Shown piece by piece: positions 1 through 9,269 of a stretch of 64,000 nucleotides of DNA. Both the position numbers and the translations under genes were made by a program. Every line of letters begins with the position of its first letter. Within the stretch, counting starts at the first letter, position 1. The notes under the pieces are model-generated. The model saw nothing but the letters and a program-made list of their open reading frames with translations, was not told the origin of the DNA and ran no database searches. Origin of the DNA: Oceanirhabdus seepicola (GTDB lineage Bacteria > Bacillota > Clostridia > Clostridiales > Clostridiaceae); contig NZ_JAGSOJ010000002.1 in the NCBI RefSeq assembly GCF_023684385.1, positions 1,116,001 to 1,180,000 on the forward strand, read 5' to 3'.

Positions 1-31
1 TGGAATTTTTAAACAGTCTGAAAAGTATATC

Positions 32-61
32 TTGACATATGATCTATATAGCATATATAAT
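32..61 (+). promoter_or_regulatory. Probable vegetative promoter of argS
   Basis: A consensus -35 TTGACA (32-37) is followed after 18 bp by a consensus -10 TATAAT (56-61). It lies just upstream of the T-box leader and about 350 bp before argS, as expected for a leader-controlled gene. The bases before it (1-20) resemble the right end of the family A repeat seen at 16502-16519, so the window seems to start inside such an element. Confidence 0.75.
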
Positions 62-67
62 CAAAAG

Positions 68-359
68 TAGTTTAAAAGAGAATAATGAAATTCTGAGAAG
101 AGGAAAGTACCTCTAGAGTATATTCTAATGGGTTATTATTTGAATAGCCTAAAGCGAGCGGAAGTTGGTGCGAGTTCCGCAGGATAGCTAGTGGGAAGAG
201 AGCCTTGGAGAACCTATCTGAAAATCACAAAAACTTGTGGAGAGTAAGAAAAGGCGCAAATGCGTTAAAAAGTTAAGTGGATAAATTTTTGTATTAAAAT
301 TTATCAATTAGAGTGGTACCGCGATTATCTCGTCTCTATTTTTAGAGGCGAGTTTTTTA
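68..359 (+). ncRNA. T-box leader of arginyl-tRNA synthetase
   Basis: The leader carries the conserved T-box sequence AGAGTGGTACCGCG (310-323) followed directly by an intrinsic terminator: arms 329-337 and 344-352 pair fully (one G-U) and a run of T follows at 353-358. The GC-rich hairpins between about 160 and 205 fit the long Stem I region. In this class, uncharged tRNA pairs with a specifier codon and with the T-box bulge, which favours an antiterminator over the terminator. Placement before argS implies sensing of tRNA-Arg. I could not fix the Arg specifier codon by eye. Confidence 0.9.
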
Positions 360-410
360 TTTGTCTAAATATAGATATTTCTGAAGAAATGATGAAAGGA
401 GAAGAGAATA

Positions 411-2102
411 ATGGATAACAAAAAATTAGTTGCACAAAGAATTGCTGAACATGTGGATATGGATGTACTTGAAATAGAGAAATTAGTTGAAATACCACCA
501 AAGTCTGATATGGGGGATTTTGCATTTCCATGTTTTATATTAGCAAAAGTGTTAAGAAAAGCTCCACCTATGATTGCTATTGAATTGATGGAGAAAATCA
601 ATAAAGAAGGCTTTGAAAAGATTGTAAATAATGGACCATACCTTAACTTTTTTGTTGATAAGACTATGTTAATAAAGAAAACAATAGATAAAATCCTTAT
701 TGAAGGACTTGAATATGGTAATACTACAAATGGAGATGGAGAAACTATTCTAGTTGAGTATTCATCACCAAATATAGCAAAACCATTTCATGTTGGACAT
801 TTATTTACAACTGTTATTGGAAACTCTTTATATAAGAGCTACAAATCACAAGGATATGATGTTGAGAGAATAAATCACCTTGGTGATACAGGAACACAAT
901 TTGGTAAACTTATCTCAGCTTATAAGAAGTGGGGAGATGAAGAAGCTCTTGAAAAAGAACCTATTAAAGAACTTTTAAGAATTTATGTTAAGTTCCATGA
1001 TGAAGCAGAGAAAAATCCAGAGCTTGTTGAAGAGGGAAGAATGTACTTCAAGAGACTTGAAGATGGATCTGAAGAAGAGGTTGCGCTTTGGAAGAGATTT
1101 AGAGAGTTAAGCTTAAAAGAGTTTATGAAGGTTTATGAGATGCTTGGTGTTGAGTTTGATTCATATGCTGGTGAAAGCTTCTATAGTGATAAGATTGATG
1201 AATTAGTTGAGATGATAGAGAAAACAGGATTACTTGTTGAAAGCCAAGGAGCGCAAGTAATAGACCTTGAAGAGTACAATATGCCTCCTTGTATCGTTAA
1301 AAAGGCTGATGGTGCTACTATATATGCTACACGTGACCTTGCTGCTGCAACATATAGAAAGAAAAAATATGATTTTAGCAAGAATATATATGTTGTTGGT
1401 AAAGATCAAACATTACACTTTAATCAAGTGTTCAAATCTCTTGAGTTAATGGGATTTGAGTGGGCAAAAGATTGTATTCATGTGCCATTTGGAATGGTTA
1501 GATTTGCAGATAAGAAGTTATCTACAAGAAAAGGTGATGTAATTTTCCTTGAAGATCTTCTTAATGAAGCTGTTAATAAAACTTTAAGTATAATTAATGA
1601 GAAGAATCCAGAATTAGAAAATAAAGAAGAAGTTGCTAAAGAGGTTGGTATTGGAGCAATAATATTCACATACCTTAAGAATAATAGAACAAGAGATATT
1701 GTATTCAATTGGGATGAGATGTTAAGCTTTGAAGGAGAAACGGGACCATATACTCAGTACACGTATGCTAGGGGTAAGAGTATATTAAGAAAGCTTGGAA
1801 CTGTTGAAGAAGAAGCAGATTACTCATTACTTAATTCAAAAGAAGAGTTTGAACTTGTTAAAATTCTTGAAAACCTTGAGCTTGCAATTAAATCTTCTAT
1901 TGATAAGTTAGAGCCAAGTATAATAACAAGATATGTACTTGATGTTGCTAAAGCATTCAATAAGTTTTACAATGCACATAATATTGCTAATTCTGAGAGT
2001 GAAGAGTTGAAGAATGCAAGACTTAAACTTGTTGAAGCTACTTGCGTTGTAATCAAGAAGTCATTAGATCTTTTAGGTATTAAAGTAGTTGAGAAAATGT
2101 AA
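411..2102 (+). CDS. argS: Arginyl-tRNA synthetase
   Basis: This 563-residue class I aminoacyl-tRNA synthetase charges tRNA-Arg with arginine in the cytoplasm. The HIGH signature appears as HVGH at residues 127-130 after the N-terminal Add1 tRNA-binding region. The KMSKS-like loop is KKLSTRKGD near residues 370-378, a common degenerate form in ArgRS. The C-terminal DALR anticodon-binding region (from about residue 450) contains the usual [10 protein letters not shown] stretch. Length matches the family. The ATG at 411 follows an AAAGGAGAAG ribosome binding site. Expression is very likely controlled by the T-box leader immediately upstream, and an intrinsic terminator follows at 2121-2148, so it appears monocistronic. 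Confidence 0.97.
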   Translation: MDNKKLVAQRIAEHVDMDVLEIEKLVEIPPKSDMGDFAFPCFILAKVLRKAPPMIAIELMEKINKEGFEKIVNNGPYLNFFVDKTMLIKKTIDKILIEGLEYGNTTNGDGETILVEYSSPNIAKPFHVGHLFTTVIGNSLYKSYKSQGYDVERINHLGDTGTQFGKLISAYKKWGDEEALEKEPIKELLRIYVKFHDEAEKNPELVEEGRMYFKRLEDGSEEEVALWKRFRELSLKEFMKVYEMLGVEFDSYAGESFYSDKIDELVEMIEKTGLLVESQGAQVIDLEEYNMPPCIVKKADGATIYATRDLAAATYRKKKYDFSKNIYVVGKDQTLHFNQVFKSLELMGFEWAKDCIHVPFGMVRFADKKLSTRKGDVIFLEDLLNEAVNKTLSIINEKNPELENKEEVAKEVGIGAIIFTYLKNNRTRDIVFNWDEMLSFEGETGPYTQYTYARGKSILRKLGTVEEEADYSLLNSKEEFELVKILENLELAIKSSIDKLEPSIITRYVLDVAKAFNKFYNAHNIANSESEELKNARLKLVEATCVVIKKSLDLLGIKVVEKM

Positions 2103-2120
2103 TATGTTGTAAATATAAAA

Positions 2121-2148
2121 AGAGGTAGGAATATCCTCCTCTTTTTTT
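2121..2148 (+). terminator. Intrinsic terminator after argS
   Basis: A hairpin with arms AGAGGTAGGA and TCCTCCTCT (one bulged base) is followed by a run of seven T. It lies 18 bp after the argS stop. Confidence 0.88.
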
Positions 2149-2234
2149 GATTTACTTGCTTTATAATATTATCATTTTAATGTATAATAAATAGTAGAGA
2201 AAAGAGCATATTGTTCTAGTTTGGAGGATATTTA

Positions 2235-3026
2235 ATGTTTTTTAAAGAAATGCTTCAAGACATTGAACTTGATAGCGAAATCATAAGAGAGTACGATTTA
2301 GAAAACGTTGCTTTCTTTGATATTGAAAGCACTGGATTTAATAAAACCCAAGACATAATAATGTTAATATCGTTAGGATTTTTTAAAGAGGGAAGATTTG
2401 TAGTTAAGCAGTATTTTGCAGAGTATAAAGAGGATGAGATAAGTGTATTAGAGAATTTTAGGAATGATCTTAAAGTCTTTGATAAATGGTGTTCATATAA
2501 TGGAATTGCTTTTGATGAACCCTATCTAATCAGAAGAATGGAAAAACATAAATTAGAGTTTATTCCCCCTAAAGAGCATATTGATCTATACAGAGAGATA
2601 AAACCTTATCATAACCAGTTAGGGATTGAAAGATGTAATCTTAAAAGTGTAGAGAAGTATATAGGTATTGAGAGGGAAGATAAGATTGATGGTGGACTAA
2701 CAGTACAATTGTATAAGCAATTCTTGTACACAAATAATGAAAGCATAAGAGATACTATAATGCTTCATAATTTCGAAGATGCTTTGAATTTGCCATTTTT
2801 GTTCAAAATCATTAGTGAGATTGATAAAAATCCAAATATAAAAGTAGAGAAAATATCAAATAATCAACTTAATTATTTAAGATCTCTTCTTAGAAAGCAC
2901 AAAATAGAGCTTAAAAGTAATGTAGAGAAATTAAGTAGAAAAGAAGCTGCAGCAGCAATTGAAGCCCTAATAAAAGGCAATACTGATCCTATAAAGATTG
3001 ATGAGATTATAAAAGAAGCCTTTTAA
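2235..3026 (+). CDS. RNase H-like (DEDD-type) exonuclease domain protein, YprB family
   Basis: A 263-residue protein with a ribonuclease H-like exonuclease fold. The acidic motif FFDIESTGF (about residues 27-35) supplies the Asp and Glu of Exo I. A second motif, SYNGIAFDEPYL (about 93-104), supplies the Exo II Asp. A third Asp lies in HNFEDALNL (about 178-186). This set is typical of the predicted YprB-type RNase H-like family of Firmicutes, often annotated only as ribonuclease H-like domain protein. The last 60 residues are Lys/Glu-rich helices. The start is fixed by GGAGG at 2222-2226. The substrate is unknown. A second, more divergent member of the same superfamily lies at 5365-6090, beyond feoAB. 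Confidence 0.8.
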   Translation: MFFKEMLQDIELDSEIIREYDLENVAFFDIESTGFNKTQDIIMLISLGFFKEGRFVVKQYFAEYKEDEISVLENFRNDLKVFDKWCSYNGIAFDEPYLIRRMEKHKLEFIPPKEHIDLYREIKPYHNQLGIERCNLKSVEKYIGIEREDKIDGGLTVQLYKQFLYTNNESIRDTIMLHNFEDALNLPFLFKIISEIDKNPNIKVEKISNNQLNYLRSLLRKHKIELKSNVEKLSRKEAAAAIEALIKGNTDPIKIDEIIKEAF

Positions 3027-3068
3027 GCAACTTATGAATATACTGAGAAGAATAAATTTAAATATTAA

Positions 3069-3104
3069 AAAACTAGAGACTGTTTAATAGTCTCTAGTTT
3101 TTTG
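3069..3104. terminator. Bidirectional intrinsic terminator
   Basis: Perfect 10-bp arms AACTAGAGAC and GTCTCTAGTT enclose a 10-base loop. There is a T-run on the right and an A-run on the left, so the hairpin can end both the exonuclease transcript (plus strand) and the feoAB transcript (minus strand). Confidence 0.9.
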
Positions 3105-3109
3105 CATTT

Positions 3110-4978
3110 TTAGCAACTGCAATCACAACTTTTTTTCTTCTTAAATATTTTTATAATTATTCCGATTGTTAGTGAGATAAGTGCAATAGCCATCAGTAGT
3201 TGTATTGCTGAAATTGCTCCATTTGCTAGCATCCCACCAAATACATTAACTAAGAATGCAACTATCCATGCTAATGCTAGTTGATAACCTACAGAGAATA
3301 GCATAAATCTGTAACCAAATTCTTTCTTCATTGTTGCTATCACGGTTACGCATGGAGTATAAAGAAGAACGAATACCATGAAGCCATATGCAGTTACAGC
3401 AGAGAAGTGTTGTGGTAACAAGGTTTGCAAGTCACTTCCGAAAATTACTCCCATACTACTAACAACAACTTCTTTAGCTAGGAGACCATTTAGTAATGCT
3501 ACTGCTGATTGCCAGTTACCAAACCCTAGTGGAGCGAAAAATGGTGCTATAGCCTTACCTATTGATGCAAGGAAACTATCGTTGATTGAATCTGTTGCAC
3601 CAGTCATACTGAAACTTGAAAGGAACCAGATTACTACAGACATTGCAAGGATGATAGTTCCTGCTTTCTTAACAAATCCTTTAGCCTTTTCCCATGTATG
3701 AAGAAGTAAATTTTTGAAATTTGGCACCTGGTACTCAGGTAGTTCAATTATAAATGGTTCTTCATCTTTTTTAAATATTGTATTCTTAAATAATATGCCA
3801 ATAAGGAATGAAAGTACAATTCCTAATAAGTATAGTGACATTAAAACTAGTGTCCCATTATTAGGGAAAAAAGCAGATATAAATACTGCATACACTGGTA
3901 AACGAGCATTACATGACATTAACGGAACAAGTAGTGCAGCAAGTTTTCTATCTTTTTCGCTTTCAAGAGTTCTTGCAGACATTACAGCAGGAACACTACA
4001 TCCAAATCCTACAATCATAGGGATAAAAGCTTTTCCAGAAAGACCCATCATTCTCATAAGTTTATCTGTAATAAGTGCAGCTCTGGCCATGTAACCACTA
4101 TCCTCGAGTAGGGTAATGCCTATAAAAAGCACTAATATTATTGGTAAAAATACTAGAATAGAACCTACGCCAGAAATAATTCCATCTACTAGTAAGGATT
4201 TTATCATAGGACTTAAGAATGTTAGCGATTCATTTAGAAATGGTATTAAAGAATCATTAAGATAACCATCTAATAGATCAGCTAACGGTTGACCAGCCCA
4301 ATTGAAAGTAAACTTAAATATTATAAACATCATGAAAAGGAATATTGGAAAGCTTAAAAATTTATTAAGCATAACTTTATCAATTTTATCACTTATTGAT
4401 GATTCATCAGTTTTAATATAGTTAGTACATTTATCTAACACACTATCTAAATAGATATATGTATCTGTTTCATCATCAAAATCTTTTATGTTATTTTCCT
4501 TTTTAAAATTACCACTTATAATGAAATCTTTAACTTTATCGATTCCTTCGTTTTTTGAAGCGGATATTGGAATAACCTTTAAACCAAGTTCATCTTCAAG
4601 TTTTGTTGTATTGATTTCAATTCCTTTGGATTTAGCCATATCCATCATATTTAAAACAATAACAATAGGTTTTTTAAATTGTTTTAATTGAGTTGTTAGA
4701 AAAAGATTTCTCACAAGGTTTGATGCATCAACAATATTTATTATTAAGTCTACATCATCTTTTTGTAAGAATTCCTTTGAGACTTTCTCCTCATTAGAAA
4801 AGGTATCCAATGCATAGATACCAGGCAAATCAATTATTCTGTTGTTCTTATAAGAACCTTCTTTTTTATCAACAGTAACCCCTGCCCAGTTTCCAACTTT
4901 CTGTTTAGATCCTGTGAGCAGGTTGAAAAGAGTGGTCTTTCCAACGTTAGGATTACCAACTAAGGCAATTGTCTTCAT
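3110..4978 (-). CDS. feoB: Ferrous iron transport protein B
   Basis: A 622-residue inner-membrane Fe(II) transporter with an N-terminal GTPase (G domain). The P-loop is GNPNVGKT (residues 8-15), the G3 motif DLPGIYAL lies near residue 50 and the G4 motif NMMD near 110. The helical region up to about 200 fits the GDI-like switch domain. About eight membrane helices follow, with two Gate (nucleoside-recognition) segments, one of them GFGCSVPAVMSARTL. The protein is shorter than the E. coli form (about 770) and ends in Lys-rich and Cys residues (CDCSC), a possible metal-binding tail seen in several FeoBs. AAGGAGG lies just before the ATG. It is co-transcribed with feoA, 11 bp upstream, behind a Fur-like operator. 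Confidence 0.96.
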   Translation of the reverse strand: MKTIALVGNPNVGKTTLFNLLTGSKQKVGNWAGVTVDKKEGSYKNNRIIDLPGIYALDTFSNEEKVSKEFLQKDDVDLIINIVDASNLVRNLFLTTQLKQFKKPIVIVLNMMDMAKSKGIEINTTKLEDELGLKVIPISASKNEGIDKVKDFIISGNFKKENNIKDFDDETDTYIYLDSVLDKCTNYIKTDESSISDKIDKVMLNKFLSFPIFLFMMFIIFKFTFNWAGQPLADLLDGYLNDSLIPFLNESLTFLSPMIKSLLVDGIISGVGSILVFLPIILVLFIGITLLEDSGYMARAALITDKLMRMMGLSGKAFIPMIVGFGCSVPAVMSARTLESEKDRKLAALLVPLMSCNARLPVYAVFISAFFPNNGTLVLMSLYLLGIVLSFLIGILFKNTIFKKDEEPFIIELPEYQVPNFKNLLLHTWEKAKGFVKKAGTIILAMSVVIWFLSSFSMTGATDSINDSFLASIGKAIAPFFAPLGFGNWQSAVALLNGLLAKEVVVSSMGVIFGSDLQTLLPQHFSAVTAYGFMVFVLLYTPCVTVIATMKKEFGYRFMLFSVGYQLALAWIVAFLVNVFGGMLANGAISAIQLLMAIALISLTIGIIIKIFKKKKSCDCSC

Positions 4979-4989
4979 TAGTAACCTCC

Positions 4990-5217
4990 TTAATTCGCTT
5001 TTTTAACTTGAATTAATTTAGCGTCTTTTTTTCTTAATGCTAAGGTTGTACCTTTTAAATTTATAATAATAGGATCTCCTAGTGGAGCTTTGTTTTTGAA
5101 CGTAATTTCAGCACCTTGAACACATCCTAAAGCGTTTAATCTTTTACAGAGTTTTTCTTCTCCAGCAACAATTTCAACGTAAGCTTTCTGTCCTGGATAT
5201 AAATCGCAAATGCTCAT
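4990..5217 (-). CDS. feoA: Ferrous iron transport protein A
   Basis: A 75-residue cytoplasmic SH3-like partner of FeoB. It shows the FeoA hallmarks: an N-terminal LxPGQKAYV strand, then LCKRLNALGCVQGAEITF, and a C-terminal stretch typical of the fold. FeoA is thought to modulate FeoB activity. The longer reading from GTG at 5226 is unlikely because that GTG lies inside the ribosome binding site GAGGTGG; the ATG at 5217-5215 is correctly spaced from it. It is the first gene of the feoAB operon, with its own promoter and Fur-like sites. Confidence 0.92.
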   Translation of the reverse strand: MSICDLYPGQKAYVEIVAGEEKLCKRLNALGCVQGAEITFKNKAPLGDPIIINLKGTTLALRKKDAKLIQVKKAN

Positions 5218-5233
5218 TATTACCACCTCGTAA

Positions 5234-5284
5234 TGAAAATTATTATCAATTTAATTCTAGCATCATTTTCAATTAATGTCAATT
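5234..5284 (-). promoter_or_regulatory. feoAB promoter with Fur-like operator sites
   Basis: Read on the minus strand, -35 TTGACA (5282-5277), a 17-bp spacer and -10 TAGAAT (5259-5254) form a strong promoter. Directly downstream, 5234-5248 reads TGAAAATTATTATCA on the plus strand, one mismatch from the 7-1-7 Fur consensus TGATAATNATTATCA. The promoter spacer holds a second Fur-like half, TGAAAATGATG. Iron-loaded Fur is therefore expected to block feoAB transcription. The sites are seen; Fur itself is not in this window. Confidence 0.8.
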
Positions 5285-5300
5285 GGGTTTAATGTACTTT

Positions 5301-5334
5301 AATTGAGTTTAATTGAAAATGATGATATTATAAT
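5301..5334 (+). promoter_or_regulatory. Divergent promoter region with mirrored Fur-like arm
   Basis: Bases 5301-5324 are an inverted copy (24 bp, two mismatches) of 5261-5284 in the feoAB promoter. A consensus -10 TATAAT follows at 5329-5334 facing the gene at 5365, so the arm lies in the -35/-10 spacer of this second promoter. No good -35 hexamer is visible. Confidence 0.55.
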
Positions 5335-5364
5335 AGTAAGAATATAAATAGAGAGTGTGATAAT

Positions 5365-6090
5365 TTGATTCAAATAAATAAGGGTATAAAAGTAGATGGT
5401 TCCTTTAATGATTATATGATGAATATTAATGGGAAGGAAGTACCATGTAGTGAGGTATGTGAGAAGGGGGTATTCCTAGATCTTGAGCATTATGTATATA
5501 AAAAACCAATTGGTGTTGTAGTATTTGGGGCATGCGTACTTGATAATAATACTAACGAGTTACAATTTTTACAATATATGATGGAAAATAGAGGGGAAAA
5601 ACAAATTGTTTTATCACAAGCGGAAGAATATTTAAGATATATGTATGAGTGCAAGGGGAAGAGATACATAATAACATTCTCGGGAAATAACGATTTTCTT
5701 GTACTTAAGCATCTTTCTGAAAATGAGATATTTGATTTCAGTGTGGTGTCTAGATTGATTCATGTTGATATTCAGAAAGAATATGAAAAGGTTTTTAAAA
5801 AAATAATAGGATTAAAAAAATTAGAGGAAATAATGAATATCGAAAGGGAAAGTGAAGTGCTAAATGGAGCAAAAATTGCTAGGACTTTTGGTAAAATGTT
5901 CTCTAAAGAAAATTACAGAATGGCAAATGATAAAATAGACAAGCTTTTACTATATAACCAGCAGGATGTCATTAGTTTATATTACATAATGGAAAAGTGG
6001 AAAGATATGTTTATCAATAAAGAATTAACAGAAAAGGATACAGAAATAAAGAATATAGAAATAAAGAATACAGAAACAAAGGACAAATAA
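5365..6090 (+). CDS. RNase H-like exonuclease domain protein, possibly iron-regulated
   Basis: A 241-residue protein of the same RNase H-like superfamily as the one at 2235-3026, but more divergent. The Exo I acidic pair is in VFLDLEHYVY (about residues 36-45), Exo II in FSGNNDFLVL (about 110-119) and the last Asp in YNQQDVISLYY (about 198-208). The C-terminus is a short imperfect repeat of acidic/lysine units (TEIKNIEIKN, then TETKDK). The start is TTG at 5365 with a GAGAGTG sequence about 8 bp upstream; an internal ATG at residue 18 is an alternative. Its promoter spacer contains the mirror of the feoAB operator arm, so it may respond to iron. Substrate unknown. Confidence 0.6.
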   Translation: MIQINKGIKVDGSFNDYMMNINGKEVPCSEVCEKGVFLDLEHYVYKKPIGVVVFGACVLDNNTNELQFLQYMMENRGEKQIVLSQAEEYLRYMYECKGKRYIITFSGNNDFLVLKHLSENEIFDFSVVSRLIHVDIQKEYEKVFKKIIGLKKLEEIMNIERESEVLNGAKIARTFGKMFSKENYRMANDKIDKLLLYNQQDVISLYYIMEKWKDMFINKELTEKDTEIKNIEIKNTETKDK

Positions 6091-6226
6091 CATAATTTCT
6101 TCTTTGTTTCTTTGTTATTTTGATATTTGTATTTTAATTAATCAATATATTAATTAAGCATAAGGCATATATATACACTTCTTATAATAATGTTATAATA
6201 ACATATTATTTAAGGGGTGTATTTTT

Positions 6227-6784
6227 ATGGAATTAAAAACAAAATCCTTACACGATAATGAAGAAAAACAGGTTCATAATGCAAGAGATATGGTGAAATT
6301 ATATGCTAGGATGAATGGGGCATTAACTCTGTGCGAACTTTTAGCTTTGAATGCTAAGATAAAGTGTCAAAAGGAAACTACTACAGAAATAAAAGAAATA
6401 AGAGAAATTTTCTATAGCAAAAACATTGGTGAAATTCTAAAAATAATATATAATGATTTTAATGGAATAAGAAAGAGTTATGAAATTGAAGTTGAAGATG
6501 AACAAGGAATTAAGGAAAAATTTAATGTAACTTTATTTTTGGATATACACAATAAAAAAATTAGAGATGGTAGGATTGTTTTATTTAAAGAGAAAGAAAT
6601 GCCTTTTAGGCTTTATGAAATAGAGAATCTTATTAGGGGACGGTTTGTTAATAAATTAATTCATAAAAATATAATTCTGATAATTATTAATGTTCTTGAA
6701 AAGAAGGGTTACGCAGATAATGATATAGAATATTTTATTAAAGCTTATTTAAATGCTGTTTATGAGATAAAATCTGATATTTGA
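6227..6784 (+). CDS. Uncharacterised cytoplasmic protein
   Basis: I do not recognise this 185-residue protein. It has no signal peptide or clear membrane segment and is rich in Lys, Glu, Asn and Ile. The central part (about residues 80-125) looks like a beta-rich domain (YEIEVEDEQG followed by NVTLFLDIHNK), flanked by helices. The ATG has an AAGGGGTG ribosome binding site about 10 bp upstream. It lies 48 bp before adenine deaminase on the same strand, so the two could be co-transcribed, but nothing in the sequence links it to purine metabolism. Confidence 0.6.
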   Translation: MELKTKSLHDNEEKQVHNARDMVKLYARMNGALTLCELLALNAKIKCQKETTTEIKEIREIFYSKNIGEILKIIYNDFNGIRKSYEIEVEDEQGIKEKFNVTLFLDIHNKKIRDGRIVLFKEKEMPFRLYEIENLIRGRFVNKLIHKNIILIIINVLEKKGYADNDIEYFIKAYLNAVYEIKSDI

Positions 6785-6832
6785 ATATGCCCAAGATGGA
6801 ATTAATGAAATACTAAAATAGGAGGGGACAGT

Positions 6833-8533
6833 TTGAAAGGATTAACAGAAGAGATAAAGTATTCTCTTGGAGAAAAAAAAGCTGATTTGGTTTTAAAGAA
6901 CGCTTCAATTGTAAATGTCTTTACTAAAAAGATTATTAAGAATGATGTGGGTATTAAAGATGGGAAAATAGTGGGTATTGGAAGATTTAGTGGAGAGAAA
7001 GAAATCGACTGTAGTGAAAAATATGTTGCCCCATTATTTATTGATGCTCACGTACACATTGAATCATCCATGATGACACCTAGCGTTTTTTCTCAAGAGG
7101 TTCTAAAGAAAGGTGTAGGAACAATCATTGCAGATCCTCATGAGATTGCAAATGTACTTGGGGAAAAAGGAATAGAGTTTATGATTAATGATACTGCTGA
7201 GATTGGGGCGGATATATTCTATATGTTGCCATCGTGTGTACCAGCCACAGATATTGATGATAATGGAGCTGAAGTTGGAGTAAAGGAATTAAAGAGATTA
7301 AAGAAATATAGCAATGTCATAGGACTAGGGGAAGTAATGGATGTTCTTGCTGTTATTGCGGGAAGAGAAGATATGATACAAAAACTTGAGTTATTCAAGG
7401 GAGAAATCATAGATGGACATTGTCCTAACATAAGCAAACGGTGGTTGAATGCATATGTGGATGCAGGAGTTATAACAGATCATGAGTGTTCAACTTCAAG
7501 AGAAGCTCTTGAAAAGATAGATTTAGGTATGAAAATTCTCATTAGAGAAGGATCGGCAGCAAAGGATTTGAAAAAGGTGATTTCTACAGTTAATATAGAG
7601 AATTCCCATATGTTTTGTTTCTGTACAGACGATAGACATATAGACGATATAATTGGGGAAGGTACCATAAATAACTGTGTTAAAAAAGCTATAGAATTAG
7701 GGATGGATCCTATAATGGCTTATACATTGGGCTCATATAATGCAGCTAGAATATATAACCTTCATGATAGGGGTGCTGTAGCACCAGGGTTTAAGGCTGA
7801 TCTTTTAATACTCGATGATCTTAATGATGTTAGCATCAATAGGATTATAAAGAATGGTAAAGAAGTAACAGAACATAGAATTTTTGTTGAGAATAAGTAT
7901 ATATTTGAAAATACTATTAAAATTAGTGAAATAACAAGTGATATGTTAAAAGTTAAATGTGAAGGAGAGCTTATAAATGTAATCAAAGTAATCCCTGAAT
8001 CTATTGTAACTAAAAAAGAAGTAAAAGAAGTAGTTAATGATGGCGAGTTTGTTACAGAGATAAAGGGAAGAAGGATAAATAAGATAGCTGTTTTTGGAAG
8101 ACATACAAAATCGCATAAGTACTCAGTAGGGTATATTGATGGATTTGGAATTAAGAATTGTGCTCTTGCTCAAAGTATTTCTCATGACTCCCATAATATT
8201 GTATGTGTAGGAGATAGTGATGAGGATATGACAAAAGCGGTGAATAAGGTAATTCAGATGGGGGGCGGAATTGCTCTAGTCTGTGAAGGAAAGGTAATGG
8301 AGAGTATAGCCCTTCCAATTGGGGGATTAATGACAAATATGAATCCAGAATTTATAAGTGGCAGAATCAGAAGAATTAAAGATGTTTTAAAGGGTAAAGG
8401 GATTTCAGGAGGAGTTGATCCATTAATTACATTATCATTTATGAGTCTTACAGTAGTACCAACTCTCAAAATTACACCTAGAGGGTTATATGACTATAAT
8501 ATAAATGAGTTTATTCCTCTTTTTATAAAGTAG
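6833..8533 (+). CDS. adeC: Adenine deaminase
   Basis: A 566-residue amidohydrolase that deaminates adenine to hypoxanthine for purine salvage. The metal-binding HxH is in FIDAHVHIESSMMTP, the diagnostic Ade/AdeC signature. Further metal and catalytic residues lie in DPHEIANVLG, GLGEVMD, DGHCPN and CFCTDDRHIDD. The C-terminal domain with SHDSHNIVCVGDSDEDM and a terminal PRGLYDYN is also characteristic, and length matches the family. The start is TTG at 6833, fixed by a strong GGAGGGG at 6821-6827. It ends 19 bp before an intrinsic terminator. Confidence 0.95.
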   Translation: MKGLTEEIKYSLGEKKADLVLKNASIVNVFTKKIIKNDVGIKDGKIVGIGRFSGEKEIDCSEKYVAPLFIDAHVHIESSMMTPSVFSQEVLKKGVGTIIADPHEIANVLGEKGIEFMINDTAEIGADIFYMLPSCVPATDIDDNGAEVGVKELKRLKKYSNVIGLGEVMDVLAVIAGREDMIQKLELFKGEIIDGHCPNISKRWLNAYVDAGVITDHECSTSREALEKIDLGMKILIREGSAAKDLKKVISTVNIENSHMFCFCTDDRHIDDIIGEGTINNCVKKAIELGMDPIMAYTLGSYNAARIYNLHDRGAVAPGFKADLLILDDLNDVSINRIIKNGKEVTEHRIFVENKYIFENTIKISEITSDMLKVKCEGELINVIKVIPESIVTKKEVKEVVNDGEFVTEIKGRRINKIAVFGRHTKSHKYSVGYIDGFGIKNCALAQSISHDSHNIVCVGDSDEDMTKAVNKVIQMGGGIALVCEGKVMESIALPIGGLMTNMNPEFISGRIRRIKDVLKGKGISGGVDPLITLSFMSLTVVPTLKITPRGLYDYNINEFIPLFIK

Positions 8534-8552
8534 TAACATATTTATAAACTCG

Positions 8553-8579
8553 CGCCGACTATTTATGTCGGCGTTTTTT
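8553..8579 (+). terminator. Intrinsic terminator after adeC
   Basis: Perfect 7-bp GC-rich arms CGCCGAC and GTCGGCG with a 7-base loop, followed by six T. Confidence 0.92.
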
Positions 8580-8750
8580 GTCGCTAAAAAATACCTTCGA
8601 AAGGGGCAAAATAAAGAATATTTATTCAATAAAAGGATAAAAATAACAATATGTAATTAAAATACTTTACGTTTTATGCTATAAATCCTATAACTAAATA
8701 GAATCCGTGGAGTATATTAACCATAAAAAATATATATGGAGGATTATGAT

Positions 8751-9218
8751 ATGTTAAAAGAAATCAAGAACAAAAAAAGAAAAGGATTTAGCCTGGTGGA
8801 ATTAATAGTGGTTATCGCTATTATAGGAATTTTGGCTGCAATAGCAGTTCCTAAGTATTCTGCATATAAGGATAATGCAAATAAGAGGGCAGATGAGGTA
8901 ACGGCGAAACTACTTGCTGAAGCGGCACTTATGGCATACGAAGCTGGAGAACTTCAGGATAAGGTTGATGCAAATGATGCTTTAAGTTCAAATGATTTAG
9001 AGGATGTGTGGAAGTATATTAAGGGCGGAATGGATACTAAGCCTAAAACTGGTGGAGTTTGGGGAATTGCTTTTTCTAATACAGATAAAGTAATTGATCC
9101 TACGGGAACTATAACCGTTACAGCTACAGTTACAAGTATAGTTAAGGAAACTAATGATGGAAAAGAAACAGAAAAAGAAATAGAAACTAAAAATATAGAG
9201 CACACACTAGATTATTAA
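8751..9218 (+). CDS. Type IV prepilin-like protein
   Basis: A 155-residue class A type prepilin. The short basic leader ends KKRKG and is followed by FSLVELIVV, so prepilin peptidase should cut after Gly12 and methylate Phe13. The Glu at position +5, needed for pilus assembly, is present. A single N-terminal hydrophobic helix (about residues 13-35) is followed by a soluble Thr/Lys-rich head without a Cys pair. An ATG at 8736 in frame is rejected because GGAGG (8738-8742) overlaps it and is correctly spaced for the ATG at 8751. It is the first gene of a cluster with PilN- and PilO-like genes. It may be a major or minor pilin; the sequence does not decide. Confidence 0.9.
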   Translation: MLKEIKNKKRKGFSLVELIVVIAIIGILAAIAVPKYSAYKDNANKRADEVTAKLLAEAALMAYEAGELQDKVDANDALSSNDLEDVWKYIKGGMDTKPKTGGVWGIAFSNTDKVIDPTGTITVTATVTSIVKETNDGKETEKEIETKNIEHTLDY

Positions 9219-9269
9219 GAATATTAAAAAAGTGTGATAAGTTTTATATATTCAAAATACGGGGGCGTC

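Noticed and set aside
3378-4094. Two antisense open frames of 107 and 126 codons over feoB
   Set aside because: They mirror the codon bias of feoB on the other strand and have no start signals of their own.
6782-6832. Purine riboswitch in front of adenine deaminase
   Set aside because: Only about 48 bp separate the gene from the one before. There is no room for the aptamer and no matching sequence.
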